From Odiellus spinosus (Eukaryota; Arthropoda; Arachnida; Opiliones; Phalangiidae): a stretch of 64,000 bases of DNA. Location: assembly GCA_963920705.1 (NCBI GenBank), contig CAWUCO010000228.1, forward strand, positions 124,001-188,000, read 5' to 3'. The translations under genes and the position numbers were made by a program. The notes below the pieces were generated by a model. The model was not told where the DNA came from and made no database searches. It saw only the letters and a program-made list of their open reading frames with translations. Below are positions 40,612 to 52,920 of the stretch, in pieces (position 1 is the first letter of the stretch; every line of letters begins with the position of its first letter).

Positions 40612-40987
40612 TTAAATCTTTACTTGGAAAATTTGCGGATCTGTACTTGGAAAATTTGTGGATCTGTACTTGGAAAATTTGTAAATCTGTACTTGGAAAA
40701 TTTGTAAATGTATACTTGGAAAATTTGTAAATCTCTACTTGGAAAATTTGTAAATCTATACTTGGAAAATTTGTAAATCTATACTTGGAAAATTTGTAAA
40801 TCTATACTTGGAAAATTTGTAAATCTATACTTGGAAAATTTGTAAATCTATACTTGGAAAATTTGTAAATCTATACTTGGAAAATTTGTAAATCTATACT
40901 TGGAAAATTTGTAAATCTATACTTGGAAAATTTGTAAATCTATACTTGGAAAATTTGTAAATCTATACTTGGAAAATTTGTGGATCT

Positions 40988-43000
40988 CTACTTGGAAAAT
41001 TTGTGGATCTCTACTTTGAAAATTTGTGGATCTCTACTTGGAAAATTTTTGCATCTATACTTGGAAAATTTGTAAATCTATACTTGGAAAATTTGTAAAT
41101 CTATACTTGGAAAATTTGTAAATCTATACTTGGAAATTTTGTGGATCTCTACTTGGAAAATTTGTAAATCTATACTTGGAAAATTTGTAAATCTATACTT
41201 GGAAAATTTGTGGATCTCTACTTGGAAAATTTGTGGATCTCTACTTGGAAAATTTGTGGATCTCTACTTGGAAAATTTGTAGATCTGTACTTGGAAAATT
41301 TGTGGATCTGTACTTGGAAAATTTGTGGATCTGTACTTGGAAAATTTGTAAATCTATACTTGGAAAATTTGTAAATCTATACTTGGAAAATTTGTAAATC
41401 TATACTTGGAAAATTTGTAAATCTATACTTGGAAAATTTGCAAATCTATACTTGGAAAATTTGTAAATCTATACTTGGAAATTTTGTGGATCTCTACTTG
41501 GAAAATTTGTAAATCTATACTTGGAAAATTTGTAAATTTATACTTGGAAAATTTGTGGATCTCTACTTGGAAAATTTGTAAATCTATTCTTGGAAAATTT
41601 GTAAATCTATACTTGGAAAATTTTTAAATCTTTACTTGGAAAATTTGCGGATCTGTACTTGGAAAATTTGTGGATCTGTACTTGGAAAATTTGTAAATCT
41701 GTACTTGGAAAATTTGTAAATGTATACTTGGAAAATTTGTAAATCTCTACTTGGAAAATTTGTAAATCTATACTTGGAAAATTTGTAAATCTATACTTGG
41801 AAAATTTGTAAATCTATACTTGGAAAATTTGTAAATCTATACTTGGAAAATTTGTAAATCTATACTTGGAAAATTTGTAAATCTATACTTGGAAAATTTG
41901 TAAATCTATACTTGGAAAATTTGTAAATCTATACTTGGAAAATTTGTAAATCTATACTTGGAAAATTTGTAAATCTATACTTGGAAAATTTGTGGATCTC
42001 TACTTGGAAAATTTGTGGATCTCTACTTTGAAAATTTGTGGATCTCTACTTGGAAAATTTTTGCATCTATACTTGGAAAATTTGTAAATCTATACTTGGA
42101 AAATTTGTAAATCTATACTTGGAAAATTTGTAAATCTATACTTGGAAATTTTGTGGATCTCTACTTGGAAAATTTGTAAATCTATACTTGGAAAATTTGT
42201 AAATCTATACTTGGAAAATTTGTGGATCTCTACTTGGAAAATTTGTGGATCTCTACTTGGAAAATTTGTGGATCTCTACTTGGAAAATTTGTAGATCTGT
42301 ACTTGGAAAATTTGTGGATCTGTACTTGGAAAATTTGTGGATCTGTACTTGGAATTTTGTGGATCTCTACTTGTAAAATTTGTGGATCTGTACTTGGAAA
42401 ATTTGTGGATCTAAACTTGGGGAATTTGTGGATCTATACTTGGGGAATTTGTAAATCTATACATGGAAAATTTGTAAATCTATACTTGGAAAATTTGTAA
42501 ATCTATACTTGGAAAATTTGTGGATCTATACTTGGAAAATTTGTGGATCTATATTTGGAAAATTTGTGGATCTATACTTGGAAATTTGTGGATCTATACT
42601 TGGAAAATTTGTGGATCTCTACTTGGAAAATTTGTGGATCTCTACTTGGAAAATTTGTGGATCTCTACTTGGAAAATTTGTAGATCTGTACTTGGAAAAT
42701 TTTGGATCTGTACTTGGAAAATTTGTGCATCTCTACTTGGAAAATTTGTAAATCTATACTTGGAAAATTTGTAAATCTATACTTGGAAAATTTGTAAATC
42801 TATACTTGGAAATTTTGTGGATCTCTACTTGGAAAATTTGTAAATCTATACTTGGAAAATTTGTAAATTTATACTTGGAAAATTTGTGGATCTCTATTTG
42901 GAAAATTTGTGGATCTCTACTTGGAAAATTTGTAGATCTGTACTTGGAAAATTTGTGCATCTCTACTTGAAAAATTTGTAAATCTATACTTGGAAAATTT
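40988..43000. repeat. Partial third repeat of the 7-kb unit end (2,389-bp offset copy)
   Basis: After a block of class B, TTTTTGCATC and class A monomers, 41239-43000 repeats 38850-40611. It carries the GCGGATCTG module at 41647, a long class A run, a B-C-D block with TTGGAATTTTG, two TTGGGGAATTTG monomers near 42418-42448 and a class E cassette near 42509-42620. It lacks the GGAATATTTG change carried by both 7-kb copies, so it does not derive from their final form alone. Confidence 0.78.
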
Positions 43001-43604
43001 GTAAATCTATACTTGGAAATTTTGTGGATCTCTACTATGAAAATTTGTAAATCTATACTTGGAAAATTTGTAAATCTATACTTGGAAAATTTGTAAATCT
43101 ATACTTGGAAAATTTGTAAATCTATACTTGGAAAATTTGTAAATGTATACTTGGAAAATTTGTAAATCTATACTTGGAAAATTTGTAAATCTATACTTGG
43201 AAAATTTGTGGATCTCTACTTGGAAAATTTGTGGATCTCTACTTGGAAAATTTGTGGATCTCTACTTGGAAAATTTGTGCATCTATACTTGGAAAATTTG
43301 TAAATCTATACTTGGAAAATTTGTAAATCTATACTTGGAAAATTTGTAAATCTATACTTGGAAATTTTGTGGATCTCTACTTGGAAAATTTGTAAATCTA
43401 TACTTGGAAAATTTGTAAATCTATACTTGGAAAATTTGTGGAACTCTACTTGGAAAATTGTGGATCTCTAATTGGAAAATTTGTAGATCTGTACTTGGAA
43501 AATTTGTGGATCTGTACTTGGAAAATTTGTATATCTGTACTTGGAATTTTGTGGATCTCTACTTGTAAAATTTGTGGATCTGTACTTGGAAAATTTGTGG
43601 ATCT
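43001..43604. repeat. Mixed A/B/F monomers with locally decayed class B copies
   Basis: A CTACTATGAAAA monomer starts a run of class A monomers (one with TAAATGTATAC near 43142). B and F monomers, three class A monomers, and the TTTTGTGG monomer follow. Around 43437-43475 three successive monomers are damaged: GGAACTCTAC, a 22-mer with GAAAATTGTGG, and CTCTAATTGG. Such clustered damage is unusual in this array. Confidence 0.75.
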
Positions 43605-46600
43605 ACACTTGGGGAATTTGTGGATCTATACTTGGGGAATTTGTAAATCTATACATGGAAAATTTGTAAATCTATACTTGGAAAATTTGTAAATCTATAC
43701 TTGGAAAATTTGTGGATCTATACTTGGAAATTTGTGGATCTATACTTGGAAAATTTGTGGATCTATACTTGGAAATTTGTGGATCTATACTTGGAAAATT
43801 TGTGGATCTCTACTTGGAAAATTTGTGGATCTCTACTTGGAAAATTTGTGGATCTCTACTTGGAAAATTTGTAGATCTGTACTTGGAAAATTTTGGATCT
43901 GTACTTGGAAAATTTGTGCATCTCTACTTGGAAAATTTGTAAATCTATACTTGGAAAATTTGTAAATCTATACTTGGAAAATTTGTAAATCTATACTTGG
44001 AAATTTTGTGGATCTCTACTTGGAAAATTTGTAAATCTATACTTGGAAAATTTGTAAATTTATACTTGGAAAATTTGTGGATCTCTATTTGGAAAATTTG
44101 TGGATCTCTACTTGGAAAATTTGTAGATCTGTACTTGGAAAATTTGTGCATCTCTACTTGAAAAATTTGTAAATCTATACTTGGAAAATTTGTAAATCTA
44201 TACTTGGAAATTTTGTGGATCTCTACTATGAAAATTTGTAAATCTATACTTGGAAAATTTGTAAATCTATACTTGGAAAATTTGTAAATCTATACTTGGA
44301 AAATTTGTAAATCTATACTTGGAAAATTTGTAAATCTATACTTGGAAAATTTGTAAATCTATACTTGGAAAATTTGTGGATCTCTACTTGGAAAATTTGT
44401 GGATCTCTACTTGGAAAATTTGTGGATCTCTACTTGGAAAATTTGTGCATCTATACTTGGAAAATTTGTAAATCTATACTTGGAAAATTTGTAAATCTAT
44501 ACTTGGAAAATTTGTAAATCTATACTTGGAAATTTTGTGGATCTCTACTTGGAAAATTTGTAAATCTATACTTGGAAAATTTGTAAATCTATACTTGGAA
44601 AATTTGTGGATCTCTACTTGGAAAATTTGTGGATCTCTACTTGGAAAATTTGTAGATCTGTACTTGGAAAATTTGTGGATCTGTACTTGGAAAATTTGTA
44701 TAACTGTACTTGGAATTTTGTGGATCTCTACTTGTAAAATTTGTGGATCTGTACTTGGAAAATTTGTGGATCTACACTTGGGGAATTTGTGGATCTATAC
44801 TTGGGGAATTTGTAAATCTATACATGGAAAATTTCTAAATCTATACTTGGAAAATTTGTAAATCTATACTTGGAAAATTTGTGGATCTATACTTGGAAAT
44901 TTGTGGATCTATACTTGGAAAATTTGTGGATCTCAACTTGGAAAATTTGTGGATCTCTACTTGGAAAATTTGTGGATCTCTACTTGGAAAATTTGTGGAT
45001 CTCTACTTGGAAAATTTGTAGATCTGTACTTGGAAAATTTTGGATCTGTACTTGGAAAATTTGTGGATCTGTACTTGGAAAATTTGTAAATCTATACTTG
45101 GAAAATTTGTAAATCTATACTTGGAAAATTTGTGGATCTCTACTTGGAAAATTTTATAGATCTGTACTTGGAAAATTTTGGATCTACACTTGGGGAATTT
45201 GTGGATCTATACTTGGGGAATTTGTAAATCTATACATGGAAAATTTGTAAATCTATACTTGGAAAATTTGTAAATCTATACTTGGAAAATTTGTGGATCT
45301 ATACTTGGAAATTTGTGGATCTATACTTGGAAAATTTGTGGATCTATACTTGGAAATTTGTGGATCTATACTTGGAAAATTTGTGGATCTCTACTTGGAA
45401 AATTTGTGGATCTCTACTTGGAAAATTTGTGGATCTCTACTTGGAAAATTTGTAGATCTGTACTTGGAAAATTTTGGATCTGTACTTGGAAAATTTGTGC
45501 ATCTCTACTTGGAAAATTTGTAAATCTATACTTGGAAAATTTGTAAATCTATACTTGGAAAATTTGTAAATCTATACTTGGAAATTTTGTGGATCTCTAC
45601 TTGGAAAATTTGTAAATCTATACTTGGAAAATTTGTAAATTTATACTTGGAAAATTTGTGGATCTCTATTTGGAAAATTTGTGGATCTCTACTTGGAAAA
45701 TTTGTAGATCTGTACTTGGAAAATTTGTGCATCTCTACTTGAAAAATTTGTAAATCTATACTTGGAAAATTTGTAAATCTATACTTGGAAATTTTGTGGA
45801 TCTCTACTATGAAAATTTGTAAATCTATACTTGGAAAATTTGTAAATCTATACTTGGAAAATTTGTAAATCTATACTTGGAAAATTTGTAAATCTATACT
45901 TGGAAAATTTGTAAATCTATACTTGGAAAATTTGTGGATCTCTACTTGGAAAATTTGTGGATCTCTACTTGGAAAATTTGTGGATCTCTACTTGGAAAAT
46001 TTGTGCATCTATACTTGGAAAATTTGTAAATCTATACTTGGAAATTTTGTGGATCTCTACTTGGAAAATTTGTAAATCTATACTTGGAAAATTTGTAAAT
46101 CTATACTTGGAAAATTTGTGGATCTCTACTTGGAAAATTTGTGGATCTCTACTTGGAAAATTTGTAGATCTGTACTTGTAAAATTTGTGGATCTGTACTT
46201 GGAAAATTTGTATAACTGTACTTGGAATTTTGTGGATCTCTACTTGTAAAATTTGTGGATCTGTACTTGGAAAATTTGTGGATCTACACTTGGGGAATTT
46301 GTGGATCTATACTTGGGGAATTTGTAAATCTATACATGGAAAATTTGTAAATCTATACTTGGAAAATTTGTAAATCTATACTTGGAAAATTTGTGGATCT
46401 ATACTTGGAAATTTGTGGATCTATACTTGGAAAATTTGTGGATCTCAACTTGGAAAATTTGTGGATCTCTACTTGGAAAATTTGTGGATCTCTACTTGGA
46501 AAATTTGTGGATCTCTACTTGGAAAATTTGTAGATCTGTACTTGGAAAATTTTGGATCTGTACTTGGAAAATTTGTGGATCTGTACTTGGAAAATTTGTA

Positions 46601-46700
46601 AATCTATACTTGGAAAATTTGTAAATCTATACTTGGAAAATTTGTGGATCTCTACTTGGAAAATTTTATAGATCTGTACTTGGAAAATTTTGGATCTGTA
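43605..46700. repeat. 1581-bp higher-order repeat pair (second unit 69 bp shorter inside)
   Basis: ACACTTGGGG at 43605 and 45186 and the E cassettes at 43712 and 45293 are exactly 1581 bp apart. The unit is 69 monomers with net -6 bp; I count seven 22-mers and one 24-mer. Farther on, the spacing falls to 1512 bp (44870 to 46382), so the second unit has lost three monomers, two of them class A near 46020. Each unit contains two class E cassettes. The junction is a hybrid monomer at about 45163-45190. Confidence 0.86.
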
Positions 46701-46739
46701 CTTGGAAAATTTGTAAACCTATACTTGGAAAATTTGTAA

Positions 46740-49700
46740 ATCTATACTTGGAAAATTTGTAAATCTATACTTGGAAAATTTGTAAATCTATACTTGGAAA
46801 ATTTGTAAATCTATACTTGGAAAATTTGTAAATCTATACTTGGAAATTTTGTGGATCTCTACTTGGAAAATTTGTAAATCTATACTTGGAAAATTTGTAA
46901 ATTTATACTTGGAAAATTTGTGGATCTCTACTTGGAAAATTTGTGGATCTCTACTTGGAAAATTTGTAAATCTATTCTTGGAAAATTTGTAAATCTATAC
47001 TTGGAAAATTTTTAAATCTTTACTTGGAAAATTTGCGGATCTGTACTTGGAAAATTTGTGGATCTGTACTTGGAAAATTTGTAAATCTGTACTTGGAAAA
47101 TTTGTAAATGTATACTTGGAAAATTTGTAAATCTCTACTTGGAAAATTTGTAAATCTATACTTGGAAAATTTGTAAATCTATACTTGGAAAATTTGTAAA
47201 TCTATACTTGGAAAATTTGTAAATCTATACTTGGAAAATTTGTAAATCTATACTTGGAAAATTTGTAAATCTATACTTGGAAAATTTGTAAATCTATACT
47301 TGGAAAATTTGTAAATCTATACTTGGAAAATTTGTAAATCTATACTCGGAAAATTTGTAAATCTATACTTGGAAAATTTATAAATCTATACTTGGAAAAT
47401 TTGTGGATCTCTACTTGGAAAATTTGTAGATCTCTACTTGGAAAATTTTTGCATCTATACTTGGAAAATTTGTAAATCTATACTTGGAAAATTTGTAAAT
47501 CTATACTTGGAAAATTTGTAAATCTATACTTGGAAATTTTGTGGATCTCTACTTGGAAAATTTGTAAATCTATACTTGGAAAATTTGTAAATCTATACTT
47601 GGAAAATTTGTGGATCTCTACTTGGAAAATTTGTGGATCTCTACTTGGAAAATTTGTGGATCTCTACTTGGAAAATTTGTAGATCTGTACTTGGAAAATT
47701 TGTGGATCTGTACTTGGAAAATTTGTGGATCTGTACTTGGAATTTTGTGGATCTCTACTTGTAAAATTTGTGGATCTGTACTTGGAAAATTTGTGGATCT
47801 AAACTTGGGGAATTTGTGGATCTATACTTGGGGAATTTGTAAATCTATACATGGAAAATTTGTAAATCTATACTTGGAAAATTTGTAAATCTATACTTGG
47901 AAAATTTGTGGATCTATACTTGGAAAATTTGTGGATCTATACTTGGAAAATTTGTGGATCTATACTTGGAAATTTGTGGATCTATACTTGGAAAATTTGT
48001 GGATCTCTACTTGGAAAATTTGTGGATCTCTACTTGGAAAATTTGTAGATCTGTACTTGGAAAATTTTGGATCTGTACTTGGAAAATTTGTGGATCTGTA
48101 CTTGGAAAATTTGTAAATCTATACTTGGAAAATTTGTAAATCTATACTTGGAAAATTTGTGGATCTCTACTTGGAAAATTTGTAGATCTGTACTTGGAAA
48201 ATTTTGGATCTGTACTTGGAAAATTTGTAAATCTATACTTGGAAAATTTGAGGATCTCTACTTGGAAAATTTGTGGATCTCTACTTGGAAAATTTGTAAA
48301 TCTATACTTGGAAAATTTGTAAATCTATACTTGGAAAATTTGTAAATCTATACTTGGAAAATTTGTAAATCTATACTTGGAAATTTTGTGGATCTCTACT
48401 TGGAAAATTTGTAAATCTATACTTGGAAAATTTGTAAATTTATACTTGGAAAATTTGTGGATCTCTACTTGGAAAATTTGTGGATCTCTACTTGGAAAAT
48501 TTGTAAATCTATTCTTGGAAAATTTGTAAATCTATACTTGGAAAATTTTTAAATCTTTACTTGGAAAATTTGCGGATCTGTACTTGGAAAATTTGTGGAT
48601 CTGTACTTGGAAAATTTGTAAATCTGTACTTGGAAAATTTGTAAATGTATACTTGGAAAATTTGTAAATCTCTACTTGGAAAATTTGTAAATCTATACTT
48701 GGAAAATTTGTAAATCTATACTTGGAAAATTTGTAAATCTATACTTGGAAAATTTGTAAATCTATACTTGGAAAATTTGTAAATCTATACTTGGAAAATT
48801 TGTAAATCTATACTTGGAAAATTTGTAAATCTATACTTGGAAAATTTGTAAATCTATACTTGGAAAATTTGTAAATCTATACTCGGAAAATTTGTAAATC
48901 TATACTTGGAAAATTTATAAATCTATACTTGGAAAATTTGTGGATCTCTACTTGGAAAATTTGTAGATCTCTACTTGGAAAATTTTTGCATCTATACTTG
49001 GAAAATTTGTAAATCTATACTTGGAAAATTTGTAAATCTATACTTGGAAAATTTGTAAATCTATACTTGGAAATTTTGTGGATCTCTACTTGGAAAATTT
49101 GTAAATCTATACTTGGAAAATTTGTAAATCTATACTTGGAAAATTTGTGGATCTCTACTTGGAAAATTTGTGGATCTCTACTTGGAAAATTTGTGGATCT
49201 CTACTTGGAAAATTTGTAGATCTGTACTTGGAAAATTTGTGGATCTGTACTTGGAAAATTTGTGGATCTGTACTTGGAATTTTGTGGATCTCTACTTGTA
49301 AAATTTGTGGATCTGTACTTGGAAAATTTGTGGATCTAAACTTGGGGAATTTGTGGATCTATACTTGGGGAATTTGTAAATCTATACATGGAAAATTTGT
49401 AAATCTATACTTGGAAAATTTGTAAATCTATACTTGGAAAATTTGTGGATCTATACTTGGAAAATTTGTGGATCTATACTTGGAAAATTTGTGGATCTAT
49501 ACTTGGAAATTTGTGGATCTATACTTGGAAAATTTGTGGATCTCTACTTGGAAAATTTGTGGATCTCTACTTGGAAAATTTGTAGATCTGTACTTGGAAA
49601 ATTTTGGATCTGTACTTGGAAAATTTGTGGATCTGTACTTGGAAAATTTGTAAATCTATACTTGGAAAATTTGTAAATCTATACTTGGAAAATTTGTGGA

Positions 49701-50140
49701 TCTCTACTTGGAAAATTTGTAGATCTGTACTTGGAAAATTTTGGATCTGTACTTGGAAAATTTGTAAATCTATACTTGGAAAATTTGAGGATCTCTACTT
49801 GGAAAATTTGTGGATCTCTACTTGGAAAATTTGTAAATCTATACTTGGAAAATTTGTAAATCTATACTTGGAAAATTTGTAAATCTATACTTGGAAATTT
49901 TGTGGATCTCTACTTGGAAAATTTGTAAATCTATACTTGGAAAATTTGTAAATTTATACTTGGAAAATTTGTGGATCTCTACTTGGAAAATTTGTAAATC
50001 TATTCTTGGAAAATTTGTAAATCTATACTTGGAAAATTTTTAAATCTTTACTTGGAAAATTTGCGGATCTGTACTTGGAAAATTTGTGGATCTGTACTTG
50101 GAAAATTTGTAAATCTGTACTTGGAAAATTTGTAAATGTA
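46740..50140. repeat. 1537-bp higher-order repeat, about 2.2 units
   Basis: CTATTC at 46972 and 48509, GCGGATCTG at 47035 and 48572, and a rare ACTCGG at 47345 and 48882 are each 1537 bp apart. A unit is 67 monomers with four 22-mers (67 x 23 - 4). A partial third unit follows from about 49890 to 50140, with GCGGATCTG at 50063 and one class A and one class B monomer fewer. Two landmarks inside each unit are GAGGATCTCTAC and TAGATCTCTAC. Confidence 0.87.
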
Positions 50141-50560
50141 TACTTGGAAAAATTTTAAATTTATACTTGGAAAATTTGTAAATCTATACTTGGAAAATTT
50201 GTAAATCTATACTTGGAAAATTTGTAAATCTATACTTGGAAAATTTGTAAATCTATACTTGGAAATTTTGTGGATCTCTACTTGGAAAATTTGTAAATCT
50301 ATACTTGGAAAATTTGTAAATCTATACTTGGAAAATTTGTGGATATCTACTTGGAAAATTTGTGGATCTCTACTTGGAAAATTTGTGGATCTCTACTTGG
50401 AAAATTTGTAGATCTGTACTTGGAAAATTTGTGGATCTGTACTTGGAAAATTTGTAAATCTGTACTTGGAAAATTTGTAAATGTATACTTGGAAAAATTT
50501 TAAATTTATACTTGGAAAATTTGTAAATCTATACTTGGAAAATTTGTAAATCTATACTTG
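50104..50560. repeat. 345-bp fifteen-monomer duplication
   Basis: The rare monomer with AAAAATTTTAAATTTATAC occurs with its AATTTTAAAT at 50151 and 50496, 345 bp (15 x 23) apart. Each is preceded by TAAATCTGTAC and TAAATGTATAC. The second copy is incomplete: only two class A monomers follow before the next block, against four in the first. Confidence 0.8.
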
Positions 50561-50830
50561 GAAAATTTGTGGAGCTCTACTTGGAAAATTTGTGGATCTC
50601 TACTTGGAAAATTTGTGGATCTGTACTTGGAAAATTTGTGGATCTGTACTTGGAAAATTTGTGGATCTATACAAGGAAAATTTGTGGATCTGTACTTGGA
50701 AAATTTGTGGTTCTGTACTTGGAAAATTTGTGGATCTGTACTTGGAAAATTTGTAAATCTGTACTTGGAAAATTTGTAAATCTATACTTGGAAAATTTGT
50801 AAATCTATACTTGGAAAATTTGTAAATCTA
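50558..50830. repeat. Class D-rich block with unique point variants
   Basis: At least five class D monomers stand close together. Nearby variants are seen once in the window: GGAGCTCTAC (a GAGCTC palindrome) near 50571, CTATACAAGG near 50667 and GGTTCTGTAC near 50709. Class A monomers follow. This looks like an older, less homogenised stretch between two young HOR arrays. Confidence 0.72.
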
Positions 50831-52920
50831 TACTTGGAAAATTTGTAAATCTATTCTTGAAAAATTTGTAAATCTATACTTGGAAAATTTTTAAATCTAT
50901 ACTTGGAAAATTTGCGGATCTGTACTTGGAAAATTTGTGGATCTGTACTTGGAAAATTTGTAAATCTGTACTTGGAAAATTTGTAAATGTATACTTGGAA
51001 AATTTGTAAATCTATACTTGGAAAATTTGTAAATCTATACTTGGAAAATTTGTAAATCTATACTTGGAAAATTTGTAAATCTATACTTGGAAAATTTGTA
51101 AATCTATACTTGGAAAATTTGTGGATCTCTACTTGGAAAATTTGTAAATCTATACTTGGAAAATTTGTAAATCTATACTTGGAAAATTTGTGGATCTCTA
51201 CTTGGAAAATTTGTGGATCTCTACTTGGAAAATTTGTAGATCTGTACTTGGAAAATTTGTGGATCTGTACTTGGAAAATTTGTGGATCTGTACTTGGAAT
51301 TTTGTGGATCTCTACTTGTAAAATTTGTGGATCTGTACTTGGAAAATTTGTAAATCTATACTTGGAAAATTTGTGGATCTCTACTTGGAAAATTTGTGGA
51401 TCTCTACTTGGAAAATTTGTAGATCTGTACTTGGAAAATTTGTGGATCTGTACTTGGAAAATTTGTGGATCTGTAGTTGGAATTTTGTGGATCTCTACTT
51501 GTAAAATTTGTGGATCTGTACTTGGAAAATTTGTAAATCTATACATGGAAAATTTGTAAATCTATACTTGGAAAATTTATAAATCTATACTTGGAAAATT
51601 TGTGGATCTATACTTGGAAAATTTGTGGATCTATACTTGGAAAATTTGTGGATCTATACTTGGAAATTTGTGGATCTATACTTGGAAAATTTGTGGATCT
51701 CAACTTGGAAAATTTGTGGATCTCTACTTGGAAAATTTGTGGATCTCTACTTGGAAAATTTGTGGATCTCTACTTGGAAAATTTGTAGATCTGTACTTGG
51801 AAAATTTTGGATCTGTACTTGGAAAATTTGTGCATCTGTACTTGGAAAATTTGTAAATCTATACTTGGAAAATTTGTAAATCTATACTTGTAAAATTTGT
51901 AAATCTATTCTTGGAAAATTTGTAAATCTATACTTGGAAAATTTTTAAATCTATACTTGGAAAATTTGCGGATCTGTACTTGGAAAATTTGTGGATCTGT
52001 ACTTGGAAAATTTGTAAATCTGTACTTGGAAAATTTGTAAATGTATACTTGGAAAATTTGTAAATCTATACTTGGAAAATTTGTAAATCTATACTTGGAA
52101 AATTTGTAAATCTATACTTGGAAAATTTGTAAATCTATACGTGGAAAATTTGTGGATCTCTACTTGGAAAATTTGTAAATCTATACTTGGAAAATTTGTA
52201 AATCTATACTTGGAAAATTTGTGGATCTCTACTTGGAAAATTTGTGGATCTCTACTTGGAAAATTTGTAGATCTGTACTTGGAAAATTTGTGGATCTGTA
52301 CTTGGAAAATTTGTGGATCTGTACTTGGAATTTTGTGGATCTCTTTTTGTAAAATTTGTGGATCTGTACTTGGAAAATTTGTAAATCTATACTTGGAAAA
52401 TTTGTGGATCTCTACTTGGAAAATTTGTGGATCTCTGTTTGGAAAATTTGTAGATCTGTACTTGGAAAATTTGTGGATCTGTACTTGGAAAATTTGTGGA
52501 TCTGTAGTTGGAATTTTGTGGATCTCTACTTGTAAAATTTGTGGATCTGTACTTGGAAAATTTGTAAATCTATACATGGAAAATTTGTAAATCTATACTT
52601 GGAAAATTTGTAAATCTATACTTGGAAAATTTGTGGATCTATACTTGGAAAATTTGTGGATCTATACTTGGAAAATTTGTGGATCTATACTTGGAAATTT
52701 GTGGATCTATACTTGGAAAATTTGTGGATCTCAACTTGGAAAATTTGTGGATCTCTACTTGGAAAATTTGTGGATCTCTACTTGGAAAATTTGTGGATCT
52801 CTACTTGGAAAATTTGTAGATCTGTACTTGGAAAATTTTGGATCTGTACTTGGAAAATTTGTGCATCTGTACTTGGAAAATTTGTAAATCTATACTTGGA
52901 AAATTTGTAAATCTATACTT
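50830..52920. repeat. 1031-bp higher-order repeat pair with internal 183-bp doublets
   Basis: Landmarks 51058/52089, 51110/52141 and 51591/52622 are all 1031 bp apart, that is 45 monomers with four 22-mers. GCGGATCTG is at 50914 and 51968, 1054 bp apart, because the second unit has one class A monomer fewer between it and the next landmark. Each unit holds a 183-bp doublet (51167-51532 and 52198-52563). The second unit has several private changes: GGATCTCTTTTTGT near 52340, CTGTTTGG near 52436 and TACGTGG at 52139. Confidence 0.87.
51167..51532. repeat. 183-bp eight-monomer doublet
   Basis: The TTGGAATTTTG 22-mer has its GGAAT at 51296 and 51479, 183 bp apart. Each half is A-B-B-C-D-D, then the 22-mer, then a CTTGTAAAA monomer (8 monomers less 1 bp). 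Because 183 is a multiple of 3 and no class A monomer sits in the critical register, frames stay open across it on both strands (149 and 162 codons). That explains the long frames here without any coding function. The doublet is repeated at 52198-52563. Confidence 0.85.

Larger units (their letters stand above)
33935..40987. repeat. 7,053-bp tandem duplication, second copy
   Basis: This is the adjacent second copy of 26882-33934, in the same orientation. Private variants of the first copy are all repeated, such as TTTTTGGATCTC near 29034/36087, CTATTCTTGCAAAA near 29705/36758 and GGAATATTTG near 33413/40466. That implies a very young duplication. The right end is at 40987: a class B monomer follows here (TGGATCTCTAC at 40981), where the junction monomer of the first copy reads TGGATCTATAC. 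Confidence 0.93.

Noticed and set aside
50558..50830. A unique spacer, suggested by several one-off variants
   Set aside because: The 23-bp register is unbroken and the changes are single substitutions in class B, D and E monomers.
51058..51559. Overlapping open frames of 149 codons (+) and 162 codons (-), again at 52089-52590
   Set aside because: Both follow from a 183-bp doublet whose length is a multiple of 3. The reverse frame has a true ATG only because of the ACATGG monomer. Simultaneous opening on both strands is expected for this composition and is no evidence of a gene.
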